DNA from: JBFXAN01 sp050184225
GTDB lineage: Bacteria; Chloroflexota; Dehalococcoidia; CAUJGQ01
Direction: 5' to 3'
DNA: 28,702 bases
NCBI GenBank assembly: GCA_050184225.1
Contig: JBFXAN010000077.1
Span: 1-28,702, forward strand
Shown here in pieces: positions 1-8,648 of this stretch (position 1 is the first letter of the stretch; each line of letters opens with the position of its first letter). The position numbers were made by a program, and so were the translations under genes. The notes under the pieces are model-generated. The model made no database searches. It was given only the letters and a program-made list of their open reading frames with translations, and had not been told where the DNA came from.

Positions 1-2
1 TG

Positions 3-590
3 CGCCGTCAGCGGATTCTTGCCGCCGGCATGGCCGTGTTCTCGCGCAAGGGGTACCGCGATGCGGCCGTCGACGACATCGCGGCGGCATCAGAGACCTC
101 GAAGGGCGGCGTCTACTTCCACTTCCCGAACAAGCAGGCGATCTTCCTCGCCTTGCTGGAGCAGATGGGCGCGCTCCTGATCACCAAGGTCGAGGAGGCG
201 ATGGCCATCGCACCCGATCCGGTGGCGCGTGGCGATGCGGCCTTGATCACCGTGCTCCGCACCTTCTCCGGTCATCGGTCACTGGCACGCCTCTTTCTGG
301 TCGAGGCGATGGGCGCCGGTCGCGAGTTCAACGACGCGATGATCGGGTTGCACGGCCGCTTCACGGCGCTGATCAAGCGGCATCTTGACGATGCGGTCGC
401 GCGGGGTCTGATCGGTCCGCTTGACACGGAGATCGCGAGCGCCGCCTGGTTCGGCGCACTCAATGAGGTCGCGATCCGGTGGGTGCTGACCGGAACGCCG
501 AAGCGCCTGGAAGATGCCTATCCGACGCTGCGGGTGATGCTGGCCCGCAGCGTCGGTTTGACGCTGCCTTCCGAGAGGAGTGAACGATGA
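3..590 (+). CDS. TetR/AcrR family transcriptional regulator (5' end cut off)
   Basis: This is a one-component repressor-type regulator. The reading frame is open from the first bases of the window: RRQRILAAG directly precedes the internal Met at 30, which matches the start of helix 1 in TetR proteins, so the true start lies upstream. The helix-turn-helix is visible as DDIAAASETSKGGVYFHFPN followed by KQAIFLALLEQ. The C-terminal ligand domain is not informative about the effector. Its stop codon overlaps the ATG of the ABC binding protein (ATGA at 587-590), so it is co-transcribed with the transporter and plausibly senses the imported compound or a derivative. The family call is certain; the ligand is unknown. 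Confidence 0.9.
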   Translation, partial: RRQRILAAGMAVFSRKGYRDAAVDDIAAASETSKGGVYFHFPNKQAIFLALLEQMGALLITKVEEAMAIAPDPVARGDAALITVLRTFSGHRSLARLFLVEAMGAGREFNDAMIGLHGRFTALIKRHLDDAVARGLIGPLDTEIASAAWFGALNEVAIRWVLTGTPKRLEDAYPTLRVMLARSVGLTLPSERSER

Positions 591-1666
591 GGGCTCTGAT
601 ACGCGTGGTGGTGCTGCTGCCGCTCCTGGTGCTGGCGTCGGCCTGTGGCGGCGATGACACCACGCAATCGAGCAACGCGCCGGCACCCGCGGCGAGCGGG
701 AGCGCCACGCCATCGCAAACCAAGGTCACGGTTGGGTATATTCCCATCTTGATCTACGCGCCCTTCTTCGTCGGTATCGACCGTGGCTACTTCGCCGAAC
801 ACGGCATTGAGGTCGACCTCCAGGCGCTCGCCGGCGGCGCCGACATGCTGACGCAAACGGCGGCCGGTAACTTCGATGTCGGCGCGGGCGGAATCGGATC
901 GGCGTACTTCAACCTCGCCGCCCGTGCCAAGAGCCTGAATCAGGGACAGCCGATCACGATCGCCGCGCCCCTGCATGCCGAGCGGCCGCCACTGACCACG
1001 CCGCTGGTCGTCGGAACGAAGGCATATGAGGAAGGGAAGTACACCACGATCGCCGACCTCAAGGGGAAGAAGGTGGCGATCAACGCCCTCGGCGCGGCGA
1101 CGGAGTACTGGTTGGAACGGGCGCTGAACGCCGGCGGCCTGACGAGCAAGGATGTGGAGGTCGTCGCGATCCCCTTCCAGAATATTGCCCAGGCGCTCGA
1201 TTCCGGCGCGATCGCCGGCGCCATGCTCGGCGAGCCGCTTGCCACGCTCGGTGTGCGCAGCGGCCAGGTGCGAATCCTGAACAACGACTTTCTCGACGGC
1301 GATCAGCCGACCGCCGTCTATTACAACAGCGCCTGGGCGTCAAAGAACCCACGGCTCGCGCAGGGTTTTATGACCGCCTACCTCAAGGCGGTCCGCGACC
1401 TGGAGAACGGCGGCTGGTCTGACCCGGACACGCTTGCGATCCTGTCGAAGTACACCAGCGTTCCCGCCGAGACGATCAGCGCCGCCGCCCGTCCCTTCGG
1501 CGAGCCGGATGGCACGGTCAACATCGCGTCGTTGGAGAACCAGCAAACGTTCTTCCGGGAGCAAGGGCGACTGACCTATGAACAGCCGCTCGATATCGCA
1601 TCGTTGATTGACCCAAGCTTCGCGCAGGAGGCGGTGAAGAGTCTTGGCCGGTCCCAAGCCCGCTGA
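587..1666 (+). CDS. NMT1/SsuA-type ABC transporter substrate-binding lipoprotein
   Basis: Extracytoplasmic binding protein of an ABC importer of the nitrate/sulfonate/taurine/NMT1 class, 359 aa. The N-terminus is a lipoprotein signal with a lipobox LASAC, Cys20 being the predicted lipidation site, followed by a Ser/Ala/Pro linker. The mature part begins with KVTVGYIPILIYAPFFVGIDRGYFAEHG written as the usual family opening (VGYIP, then APFFVGIDRGYF, then GIEVDL). DLKGKKVAI and the later AGAMLGEP segment also fit the family. AGAGGAG-like Shine-Dalgarno sequence at 573-580 supports the ATG at 587. It is followed by the ATPase gene, which starts inside its 3' end. The substrate cannot be told from sequence; sulfonates, pyrimidine precursors and aromatic compounds are all possible in this family. 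Confidence 0.92.
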   Translation: MRALIRVVVLLPLLVLASACGGDDTTQSSNAPAPAASGSATPSQTKVTVGYIPILIYAPFFVGIDRGYFAEHGIEVDLQALAGGADMLTQTAAGNFDVGAGGIGSAYFNLAARAKSLNQGQPITIAAPLHAERPPLTTPLVVGTKAYEEGKYTTIADLKGKKVAINALGAATEYWLERALNAGGLTSKDVEVVAIPFQNIAQALDSGAIAGAMLGEPLATLGVRSGQVRILNNDFLDGDQPTAVYYNSAWASKNPRLAQGFMTAYLKAVRDLENGGWSDPDTLAILSKYTSVPAETISAAARPFGEPDGTVNIASLENQQTFFREQGRLTYEQPLDIASLIDPSFAQEAVKSLGRSQAR

Positions 1667-2465
1667 ACTGGACTCCCCGGCGGACGCCGCTCCGGTGAAG
1701 GTGCGGATCGCGGATCTGTCAAAGTCGTTTCCGGCGGCACGCGGCGGGATTCAGGCGATCGACCGGCTGGATCTCAGCGTCCGCCGGGGTGAGATCTGCA
1801 CGCTGTTGGGACCGAGCGGCTGCGGCAAGAGCACGCTGTTGCGCATCCTCGCGGGATTGGAGCGGCCGGATGACGGCGCCGTGACGATGCTCGACCAGCG
1901 TGGACGGCTGCCGGTGGCGACGGTGTTTCAAGGTGTCTCGCTCTTCCCCTGGCTGACGGCGCTGGAGAACGCGGCCTATCCCCTCCGGATCGCGGGCGAG
2001 CGTCGGGCAGTGCGGCGGCAGGCGGCGATGGCGATGCTGGAACGGCTCGGATTGGGCAGCTTCGCCGGCTCCTATCCGGCCCAGCTCTCCGAAGGCATGC
2101 GCCAGCGCGTTGCTATCGCCCGCGCGCTCGTGACCGAGGCGGATGTGTTGCTGATGGATGAGCCGTTCAGCGCGCTCGACGAGCCGACCCGGCTGCTGCT
2201 GCAGGAAGAGTTACAGGATCTGCTGTCGCGCAGTGGTCAGACGGTGATCTTCGTGACCCACAGCATCGATGAGGCCGTCCTGCTCGGGGACCGCGTGGTC
2301 GTGCTCAGCGCGCGGCCGGCCCGGCCCGTCGCCGAGTTTGTCATACCGTTCCCACGGCCGCGACGCTACGCCGCGCTGCGCGCGGACCATCAATTCAATG
2401 ACCTGACCGTGGCCGTGTGGGATGTGCTGCGGGGCGAGGTTGAGCGCGACGGCGGCAGACGATGA
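1644..2465 (+). CDS. ABC transporter ATP-binding protein (SsuB/TauB/NrtD type)
   Basis: Cytoplasmic ATPase that powers the importer, 273 aa. Walker A is GPSGCGKST (residues 56-64), Q-loop Gln96, Walker B VLLMDEP (168-174) and H-loop VTHS (His206). The signature reads LSEGMRQR instead of the usual LSGGMRQR, a Gly-to-Glu change at the position that contacts ATP in the partner monomer; this may be tolerated but is unusual. The start is a TTG at 1644 with AGGAGG at 1626-1631, 12 nt upstream, so the gene overlaps the binding-protein gene by 23 bp. A GTG at 1695 is a possible alternative. The stop overlaps the permease ATG. Confidence 0.93.
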   Translation: MAGPKPAELDSPADAAPVKVRIADLSKSFPAARGGIQAIDRLDLSVRRGEICTLLGPSGCGKSTLLRILAGLERPDDGAVTMLDQRGRLPVATVFQGVSLFPWLTALENAAYPLRIAGERRAVRRQAAMAMLERLGLGSFAGSYPAQLSEGMRQRVAIARALVTEADVLLMDEPFSALDEPTRLLLQEELQDLLSRSGQTVIFVTHSIDEAVLLGDRVVVLSARPARPVAEFVIPFPRPRRYAALRADHQFNDLTVAVWDVLRGEVERDGGRR

Positions 2466-3223
2466 CGCGAAAACGGCTTGCCGGCGCCGGACTCGCGATC
2501 GGCACACCCCTGGTGCTGCTGACGCTCTGGGAGGTGTGCGCGCGGACCGAGGTGCTGAATCCGCTCTTCTTCCCGCCGCCGAGCGAGGTGGCCGCGACCT
2601 GGTGGCGGCTGCTCCGGACGGGCGGACTGGGCGAGGACGTGCGCATCAGCCTGACCCGGTTGGCGGTGGGGTTCGCGCTGGGCGCGGTACCGGGTGTCGC
2701 GCTCGGTATGGCGATGGGGCTGTGGCCGCCCGTGCGCTCGGCGGTGCTGCCCACGGTGAACGCGCTCTATCCGATCCCGCGCATCGCCATCCTGCCCCTG
2801 GTGCTCGTCATCTTCGGCATCGGTGAGTCGGGGAAGGTGTTCATGATCGCCTTCAGTGTCTTCTTTCTCATGCTGATTCAGACGCTGGCCGGGGTACGAA
2901 GCATCGAGCCGGTGATGCTCGACGTGGCGCGATCGGCGCGCGCCACGGCCTGGCAGCAGTATCGAACGGTCGCGTTCCCCGGCGCGCTGCCGTCGATCTT
3001 CACCGGCATTCGGCTGGCGCTCGGTTTCGCGTTGATCGTGATCGTCGGTACCGAGTTCATCGCCTCGAACGATGGGGTTGGGGCGCGGATCTGGCGCTCC
3101 TATCAGATTCTCGACATCGAAACGATGTACGCCGGACTGATCACGACGGCGCTGATCGGCTGGGGATTGAATCTGCTGGTCGATGCGGTCGAGGGACTGG
3201 CGCTTCCCTGGCGACGTGGCTAG
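2462..3223 (+). CDS. ABC transporter permease (SsuC/TauC type)
   Basis: Inner-membrane channel subunit, 253 aa, with about six hydrophobic segments beginning near residue 10. The loop that docks on the ATPase is recognisable: ARSARATAWQQYRTVAFPG, the EAA-type motif with its late Gly-x-x-x-P-like end, followed by a membrane segment. NPLFFPPPSEV near residue 35 is typical of the periplasmic lead-in of SsuC/TauC permeases. The ATG overlaps the ATPase stop by 4 bp. It completes a binding protein-ATPase-permease set; two permease subunits presumably form a homodimer. Confidence 0.93.
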   Translation: MTRKRLAGAGLAIGTPLVLLTLWEVCARTEVLNPLFFPPPSEVAATWWRLLRTGGLGEDVRISLTRLAVGFALGAVPGVALGMAMGLWPPVRSAVLPTVNALYPIPRIAILPLVLVIFGIGESGKVFMIAFSVFFLMLIQTLAGVRSIEPVMLDVARSARATAWQQYRTVAFPGALPSIFTGIRLALGFALIVIVGTEFIASNDGVGARIWRSYQILDIETMYAGLITTALIGWGLNLLVDAVEGLALPWRRG

Positions 3224-3238
3224 ACAAGGATCGTGCGG

Positions 3239-3970
3239 ATGGATATGAGCGGTGAGTCACCATCGCGGGAGCAGGCGCTAACCGTGCGCGCGATGTTCGA
3301 TGGCATTGCCCCGCGCTACGACCTGATGAACCGGGTAATGAGCGCCGGACAAGATGGCCGCTGGCGGCGAATTGCAGCGCGGTCGATCGCCCCGCTGCCG
3401 CCGGGGCCGTTGCTGGACATCGGCGCCGGCACCGGCGATCTGGCGCTGGCGCTCCGCGCGCGGTTTCCCGGCCGCGCGATCGTCGGCGCCGACCTCTCCC
3501 GGGAGATGATGCAGTTTGCCGTGGTTAAAGGACACGGACAGCTCGCGCTGGCCCAGGCGGACGTGCTCCATCTCCCCTTCCCGGACGCGACCTTTGCCGG
3601 AGCGGCGACCGCCTTCACGCTGCGCAACGTCGCCGGCCTGGAATCCGGCCTGGTGGAGATCGAACGGGTGCTCCTGCCCGGCGGGCGGTTCGCCTGCCTC
3701 GAGATCACGCGGCCGCGGGCCGGCGCCATGGCTGGACTCTTCAATCGGTACTTTCACACGCTCGTGCCGCGGATCGGCGGCCTCCTCGCCCGAAGCCCCG
3801 GCGCGTACCGCTATCTGCCGGCGTCGGTCGATCGCTTTGTCAGTGGCGAACAGCTCGCGCTGGCGTTGCGGCGGGCGGGCTTTGCCGACGTGCGGATGCG
3901 CCGGTTCTGGCCGGGGGCCGTGACGCTGCACGTTGGCCGCCGGCGGGACACGAGCGTGGTGAGGGGATGA
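3239..3970 (+). CDS. menG: Demethylmenaquinone methyltransferase (MenG/UbiE)
   Basis: S-adenosylmethionine-dependent C-methyltransferase that turns demethylmenaquinone into menaquinone, the last step of the pathway; 243 aa from this start. The family's N-terminal block FDGIAPRYDLMNRVMSAGQD is present, followed by SAM motif I LLDIGAGTGDL (58-68) and the later TAFTLRNV segment typical of UbiE/MenG. The C-terminus ends in VTLHVGRRR, matching the usual ALHxGxK tail. A GTG at 3233 is in frame, but AAGGA at 3226-3230 is ideally spaced (8 nt) for ATG 3239. It begins 15 bp after the permease stop and overlaps menA by 4 bp. The pairing with menA makes menaquinone, not ubiquinone, the likely product. 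Confidence 0.9.
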   Translation: MDMSGESPSREQALTVRAMFDGIAPRYDLMNRVMSAGQDGRWRRIAARSIAPLPPGPLLDIGAGTGDLALALRARFPGRAIVGADLSREMMQFAVVKGHGQLALAQADVLHLPFPDATFAGAATAFTLRNVAGLESGLVEIERVLLPGGRFACLEITRPRAGAMAGLFNRYFHTLVPRIGGLLARSPGAYRYLPASVDRFVSGEQLALALRRAGFADVRMRRFWPGAVTLHVGRRRDTSVVRG

Positions 3971-4914
3971 CGGGCAGGTCGATGGCTCCATCTCCACCGA
4001 CGCCAGCGACGAGCCGGCCCGCGCGATGGCAGCTGTGGTGGAAGGCAATGCGGCCGCGCACGCTCAGCGCGTCGGTTGCGCCGGTACTCGTCGGGACGGC
4101 CGCCGTGCTGCCGGATGCGTTCGATCCGTTCCGCCTGCTCCTAGCACTGGCCGGTTCGATGGCGATCCAGGCCGGCACGAACATGCTCAACGAGCACTTC
4201 GACCACGTGCAGGGATTGGACCTCACCCGCGAGCGCCGCGCGGACATGGTGGTGCAGACCGGCCAGCTTGGCCACGGCGCCCTCCTCCGCGGTGGTGTCG
4301 CGGCGATGGCGGCCGGCGCAGTTTGCGGTCTCCTGCTGGTGGCAATGACCGGCCCGGTGCTGCTCGTCGTCGGGGCGCTCAGCGTGCTGGCCGGCGTCGC
4401 CTATACGGCCAAGCCGATCGCCCTTGGCTATCGCGCGCTCGGCGAAGTGACGGTCTTCATCTTCATGGGGCCGGTGATCGTCCTGGGCGCCGCGTTCGTC
4501 CAGGTCGAACGCTGGTCGACGGAGGCGCTGCTGCTCTCGGTCCCGGTCGGCATGCTCGTCACCGCGATCCTGCACGTGAACAACATCCGCGACATGGCGG
4601 ACGATCGGGCGAACGGCAAGCGCACGCTCGCCAATCTCCTAGGACGGAGCGCGGCCACCGCAGAGTACCGGCTCCTGACGCTTGGCAGTTATGTCGTGCT
4701 TGCGGCCATCTCGCTTACAGGCGCGGTGCCATGGCCGGCGCTGCTCGCCCTGCTGACGCTGCCCATCGCCGTGCGGCTCGCGGGCATGGTTCGCGAAGGC
4801 AGCGGTGTCGGCGCGCTCGACCGGGTGATGGTGACCACGGCGAAACTTCACCTCCGCTTCAGCACCCTCGTCGCGCTTGGGCTGGCGCTGAACTTCATCG
4901 CAGACGAGTTCTAG
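3967..4914 (+). CDS. menA: 1,4-dihydroxy-2-naphthoate polyprenyltransferase (MenA)
   Basis: Membrane UbiA-family prenyltransferase that attaches the polyprenyl tail to 1,4-dihydroxy-2-naphthoate, giving demethylmenaquinone; 315 aa. MRPRTLSASVAPVLVGTAA near residue 28 is the MenA entry signature. The first Asp-rich Mg-diphosphate motif is NMLNEHFDHVQGLD (72-85) and the second is NNIRDMADD (205-213) followed by RANGKRTLA. About eight to nine hydrophobic helices follow the UbiA layout. ATGA overlap with menG at 3967-3970. It acts just before MenG in the pathway, so the two genes supply consecutive steps. Family and role are secure. Confidence 0.92.
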   Translation: MTGRSMAPSPPTPATSRPARWQLWWKAMRPRTLSASVAPVLVGTAAVLPDAFDPFRLLLALAGSMAIQAGTNMLNEHFDHVQGLDLTRERRADMVVQTGQLGHGALLRGGVAAMAAGAVCGLLLVAMTGPVLLVVGALSVLAGVAYTAKPIALGYRALGEVTVFIFMGPVIVLGAAFVQVERWSTEALLLSVPVGMLVTAILHVNNIRDMADDRANGKRTLANLLGRSAATAEYRLLTLGSYVVLAAISLTGAVPWPALLALLTLPIAVRLAGMVREGSGVGALDRVMVTTAKLHLRFSTLVALGLALNFIADEF

Positions 4915-5101
4915 AAATCCGGACATCTTCGGCCGATGAAATGGTCGGTGGCCGCGTAGATCCTAGAGAATGCCGTGGGCGGATGGTACACTTTCCCTGC
5001 GTTGGGGCGAACGCGGTGGGTTCAATTCGCGTTGCGGATTCGTCTGTAGACAAGGGACGGACGCCGCCACCGGGGCTGGTATCCTTGCAGGCGTGAGGCG
5101 T

Positions 5102-8100
5102 ATGCCTGATTCACTCGTTCGACTGACGAAGGTGCGGCCGCCGGGCCGGCGGACCGATGCCGTCCGTCGGCCCCGGCTGGTGGACTCGCTGCTCGAGAAC
5201 AGCGATCGCAAGCTGCTGCTCCTGATCGCGCCGGCGGGGTATGGCAAGACCACGCTGCTCACCGACTTCGTCTATGAGTCGCCGGTCCCTGTCGCCTGGC
5301 TGACGCTGGATGCGGGCGACCGTGATCCGCGCTCGTTCATCGAATATCTCGTGCGGGCGCTGCAGGAAATCGCGCCGGCGGTGGGCGCGGCAACGCTCGC
5401 CGCCCTCGCGGCAACGGCGGAAATTGAGCAGCGCGCGCCGGAACTCGCGCGGATCCTCGCCGCCGACGCCGGCCAGCACCTGCCCGGCGTGATCGTCCTC
5501 GCGCTTGATGACTTTCACGAAGTCAATGAAAGCCCGGCCGTGACCACCTTTGTCGATGAGTTGCTGCGCGTTCTGCCGGACAATCTTCGCATCCTGCTCG
5601 CCGGGCGGACCCTGCCCAACCTCACGGTTTCCCGCCTCGCCGTCGAGCACAATCTGTTTGGCTTCAGTGAGACCGACCTCCGGTTTGCGCCGGACGAAGT
5701 TGCCGATCTGATCCGGCGCCGGTATCGCATCGACCTCGACGCCGAACAAGCCCAACGCATGACCGAGCGGGCCGAAGGGTGGATCGCCGGCCTGCTCCTT
5801 TCCATCCATGGACTGCTGGACGGGGCGATCGGGTCACTGTCACGCCTGAGCAACGACTATGGTCCGCTCTACACCTACCTCGCCGACGAAGCTTATGACC
5901 ATCAGCCGGCGGAGATGCGACAGTTCCTGCTGGCATCGTCCACGGTCGGCGTGTTGTCCGAAGCATCGTGCGAGGCCGTCCTGGGCACGGGCAATTGGAT
6001 GAGCTGGCTTGCTGACGTCGAGAGGGCGAATCTCTTCGTCATGCGGCTGGGAGGTCCCGAGCCTGCCTATCGATACCATCCACTCTACCGCGAGTTTCTC
6101 CAGGGCCGGCTGCGGCGGGAACAGCCGGACCTCTTTCGGGCACTGCACCGCCGGGCCGGCCGGTTTCTCGCGACGCAGCAGGAGTGGCCCGCCGCGATCG
6201 AACATTTCCACGAGGCCGGCGCCTACGCCGATGCCGTTCAACTGGTGGGTCACATCGCGCCGACGCTCGAAGAGGAAGGCCGCTGGTACCTGCTCGCGCA
6301 GACGATCGACCAGTTGCCAGAGGAGGAGCGAACGGCAGATCCCGCGTTGCTCCTCTCGCGCGCGCGCGCGGCGGCGATGACCGGCGATCTCCGCACGGCG
6401 GAAGCAATCGCTCGCCAAGCCGTCGATGCCCTGGGCGATGATGGCCCGAGGGTGCTGCGCGGGTGGGCGTTCCAGGTATTGGGCAACGCCCTGCGGCGGC
6501 TCGGCCGCACGGCCGATGCGGTCGTCGCGTTGCACGCCGCGCACGCAGCGGCGCCTGAGGATGCGGCGCTCAACGCTACCGTGCGCCGCGACCTCGGTGG
6601 CTGCTTCGGCGTTCAAGGCGACTTCGCCGCGGCCGCGTCGGAGTTCCGTGCCGCGCGGGTGTACTTTGCGGCGGCCGGCAATACCTACGAAGCGGCACGC
6701 GCCGCCTACGGCGTCGGCATCGCGCTCGCGCGGATGGGGCAGGCAGATGAGGCGTGCGGGTTCTACGCAGAGGCGCTCGAACGGTGGAAGGCGGCCCAGG
6801 ACCACGGCAATGTCGCGCTCGTGCTGAACAATCTGGGCTACATCCGCTCGTTCCAGGGACAGTTTGACCTTGCCCGGTCGCTCTTTGAGGAGGGGCTTCA
6901 CGAGGCGCGGCAGGGCGGTCATCGCTTCGCGGAAGCGGCCCTCCACGACAGCTTTGGCAGCCTGCTCCTCAGTCAGGGGGAGGTGGAGGCGGCAGCGGAG
7001 TCGTTCCGCAAAGGGATGGAGATCGCGCAGGACTCCGGCGACCTCTGGACCGCGACCGCCACGATGGAGGGCGCGGGACTGTGTGCCCTGATGCGCGGCG
7101 ATGTCACCGCGGCGAGCGAGTGGTTTGACCGGGGTATGGCCCTGGCCGATCGACAGCAGTCACATTATCGTCGCGCGCAGATGGCTGTCGACCATGCGCT
7201 TGTCCAACTATGCCGCGACGATGTGCTCGGCGCCGTGCGGGCGTTGCAGGATGTTGAAGAGACGTTGGAGCGACTCCAGGCCCGGCGCGACCTGATTCGG
7301 GTCCGGTTGTGGCTGGCCCATGGCCACCATCGCCGGGGCGACGTGGACGCGGCCGGTGGACTCTTCCAGGCGGCAGCCGAGGAAGCGCTCGCCCTCAATG
7401 TGCCGGCACTGGCAGATCTGCCGGCACGATGGGATCCGGATGCCTTCGCCGGATTTCCTGCCGGCGCCTTCGGTCGGTTTCAGACAGAGGTGCTGGCGCG
7501 GGTGCGGCGGGCGCGGGTTGCCACCCGTCCCCGCCTCGTCGTGGCAAAGCAGCTGCAGACGTACCGGGTGCGGTCATTCGGCAGAACCCAAGTGATTGCC
7601 GCCGATGGCACGGTGGTGGAGTGGACGCGGGAGAAAGCGCGGGAGCTATTCTTCTATCTCCTCCATCACGGAGCCGTCAAGTCGCAACGTCTGGTAGCAG
7701 ATCTCTGGCCGAATGCGACATCGGCCCACGGTAAGGCGAACCTGTATTCGGTGGTTTATACCATTCGGCGGGCGATGCATGCCGAGGCGATCATCGCCGC
7801 GGATCGAACCTACAGCCTCGCGCCGGACTTGATCGAAGGTCATGACCTGACGACGTTCGACCGGCTGCTGAAGGAGGTTCGGACTGAGTCCAGCGCGACG
7901 CGGCGCGGGCAACTGATGGAGGAGATGGTCGAGTTGCACGTCGCACCGTTGCTCGACGATATCGACGCGGAGTGGGCGATATCGTTGCGACAGCCGTATG
8001 AAATGCTCTATCTCGATACACTGGAGACACTGGTTGGGCAGTATCGTGAAGCGCAATCCTGGTCGCGCTGCCTCAACATGGCGCTGCGAGGCATTGCCGC

Positions 8101-8230
8101 CGACCCAGATTGTTCGATCTTCTACGATGCCGCCGCCGACGCATATCGCGCCTTGGGCAAGCCGTGGGCTGCTGCGCGGCTCACCCGGCGGGCCAAGCGC
8201 CGAGCACACGACACCCAGTATGCCGGCTAA
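5102..8230 (+). CDS. MalT-like STAND ATPase-TPR regulator with C-terminal SARP/BTAD domain
   Basis: Large signal-integrating transcriptional regulator, 1042 aa. It opens with the MalT/LuxR-like lead RLTKVRPP, then a STAND NTPase with Walker A APAGYGKTT (43-51), Walker B LALDDFH (133-139) and a sensor-like ILLAGRT (164-170). An alpha-solenoid of TPR-like repeats fills roughly 330-800 (for example ALVLNNLGYIRSFQGQFDLA). Instead of the LuxR helix-turn-helix, residues about 816-1042 hold an OmpR/SARP-type winged helix (VVEWTREKARELFFYLLHHG, then LVADLWPN) and a BTAD domain. The frame is open back to 4970, but family alignment favours ATG 5102; GTG 5093 is possible. It stands alone, ending at the hairpin at 8321. 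Ligand and targets are unknown. Confidence 0.9.
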   Translation: MPDSLVRLTKVRPPGRRTDAVRRPRLVDSLLENSDRKLLLLIAPAGYGKTTLLTDFVYESPVPVAWLTLDAGDRDPRSFIEYLVRALQEIAPAVGAATLAALAATAEIEQRAPELARILAADAGQHLPGVIVLALDDFHEVNESPAVTTFVDELLRVLPDNLRILLAGRTLPNLTVSRLAVEHNLFGFSETDLRFAPDEVADLIRRRYRIDLDAEQAQRMTERAEGWIAGLLLSIHGLLDGAIGSLSRLSNDYGPLYTYLADEAYDHQPAEMRQFLLASSTVGVLSEASCEAVLGTGNWMSWLADVERANLFVMRLGGPEPAYRYHPLYREFLQGRLRREQPDLFRALHRRAGRFLATQQEWPAAIEHFHEAGAYADAVQLVGHIAPTLEEEGRWYLLAQTIDQLPEEERTADPALLLSRARAAAMTGDLRTAEAIARQAVDALGDDGPRVLRGWAFQVLGNALRRLGRTADAVVALHAAHAAAPEDAALNATVRRDLGGCFGVQGDFAAAASEFRAARVYFAAAGNTYEAARAAYGVGIALARMGQADEACGFYAEALERWKAAQDHGNVALVLNNLGYIRSFQGQFDLARSLFEEGLHEARQGGHRFAEAALHDSFGSLLLSQGEVEAAAESFRKGMEIAQDSGDLWTATATMEGAGLCALMRGDVTAASEWFDRGMALADRQQSHYRRAQMAVDHALVQLCRDDVLGAVRALQDVEETLERLQARRDLIRVRLWLAHGHHRRGDVDAAGGLFQAAAEEALALNVPALADLPARWDPDAFAGFPAGAFGRFQTEVLARVRRARVATRPRLVVAKQLQTYRVRSFGRTQVIAADGTVVEWTREKARELFFYLLHHGAVKSQRLVADLWPNATSAHGKANLYSVVYTIRRAMHAEAIIAADRTYSLAPDLIEGHDLTTFDRLLKEVRTESSATRRGQLMEEMVELHVAPLLDDIDAEWAISLRQPYEMLYLDTLETLVGQYREAQSWSRCLNMALRGIAADPDCSIFYDAAADAYRALGKPWAAARLTRRAKRRAHDTQYAG

Positions 8231-8300
8231 GACGCCGCGACCGCGATCGTGAGGTGGCGGCGCCTGGTGTTGGCCTTCTGGACCGGCGGCCGTCCGGCGC

Positions 8301-8315
8301 TTCATTGCGAATGAA
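8301..8315. other. Small perfect hairpin
   Basis: TTCATT-GCG-AATGAA forms a 6-bp stem with a 3-nt loop just before the larger terminator stem. It may help pause RNA polymerase or simply be chance. Confidence 0.4.
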
Positions 8316-8320
8316 GGAAT

Positions 8321-8376
8321 GCACGCACCGCGTCGTCGAGAGATGCGGAGAGGTACGACGCGGTGCGTGCGTCTTT
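8321..8376 (+). terminator. Terminator after the STAND regulator
   Basis: Perfect 16-bp inverted repeat: GCACGCACCGCGTCGT at 8321-8336 pairs with 8355-8370, with an 18-nt loop, followed on the plus strand by GTCTTTATCC. The short T-run suits rho-independent termination of the plus-strand regulator gene. The hairpin lies between convergent genes, and the same stem may also end the minus-strand small-gene operon whose last stop is at 8375. Confidence 0.75.
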
Positions 8377-8629
8377 ATCCGGCCATCGCCGATGGCATAG
8401 CCTCGCGAACGCCCGCGGTGGCTCCGGCCGGCAGTGGTTCGCCCCGGCGCCAGGCCTCGACGCCCCGCACAAGCTCGTCTAATGACTGTGGATGCAGGGT
8501 GAGCACCAACTCCGTCTCTGCCGCGCTCAGATCAAACCCGCGCACGGCATCGGCCGGCGACCGAATCAGCCAGTGGAGGAAACTCGGATCGATCGCGCTC
8601 TTACAAACGAGTTGTTGTAATCCACGCAT
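8375..8629 (-). CDS. Small protein resembling the Os1348/NHLP leader-peptide clan
   Basis: 84 aa. The segment AIDPSFLHWLIRSPADAV, then FDLSAAETELV, then LHPQSLDELV follows the pattern of nitrile-hydratase-leader-like (NHLP/Os1348/Nif11-related) proteins: a DP-x-F helix, an L-x-x-SP-x-x-A turn, a FDLS/T-x-x-E helix and a final S/D-L-x-E-L helix. That clan contains leader regions of ribosomally made, modified peptides and also stand-alone homologues of unknown role. The C-terminal 25 residues are Gly/Ala/Pro-rich (GATAGVREAMPSAMAG) and could be a core or just a tail. GGAAGG lies about 10 nt before the ATG, within the end of the preceding repeat-peptide gene region (20-bp gap). Clan assignment is from remembered pattern, not a search. 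Confidence 0.65.
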   Translation of the reverse strand: MRGLQQLVCKSAIDPSFLHWLIRSPADAVRGFDLSAAETELVLTLHPQSLDELVRGVEAWRRGEPLPAGATAGVREAMPSAMAG

Positions 8630-8648
8630 TGCTTGTCAACCTTCCCTC

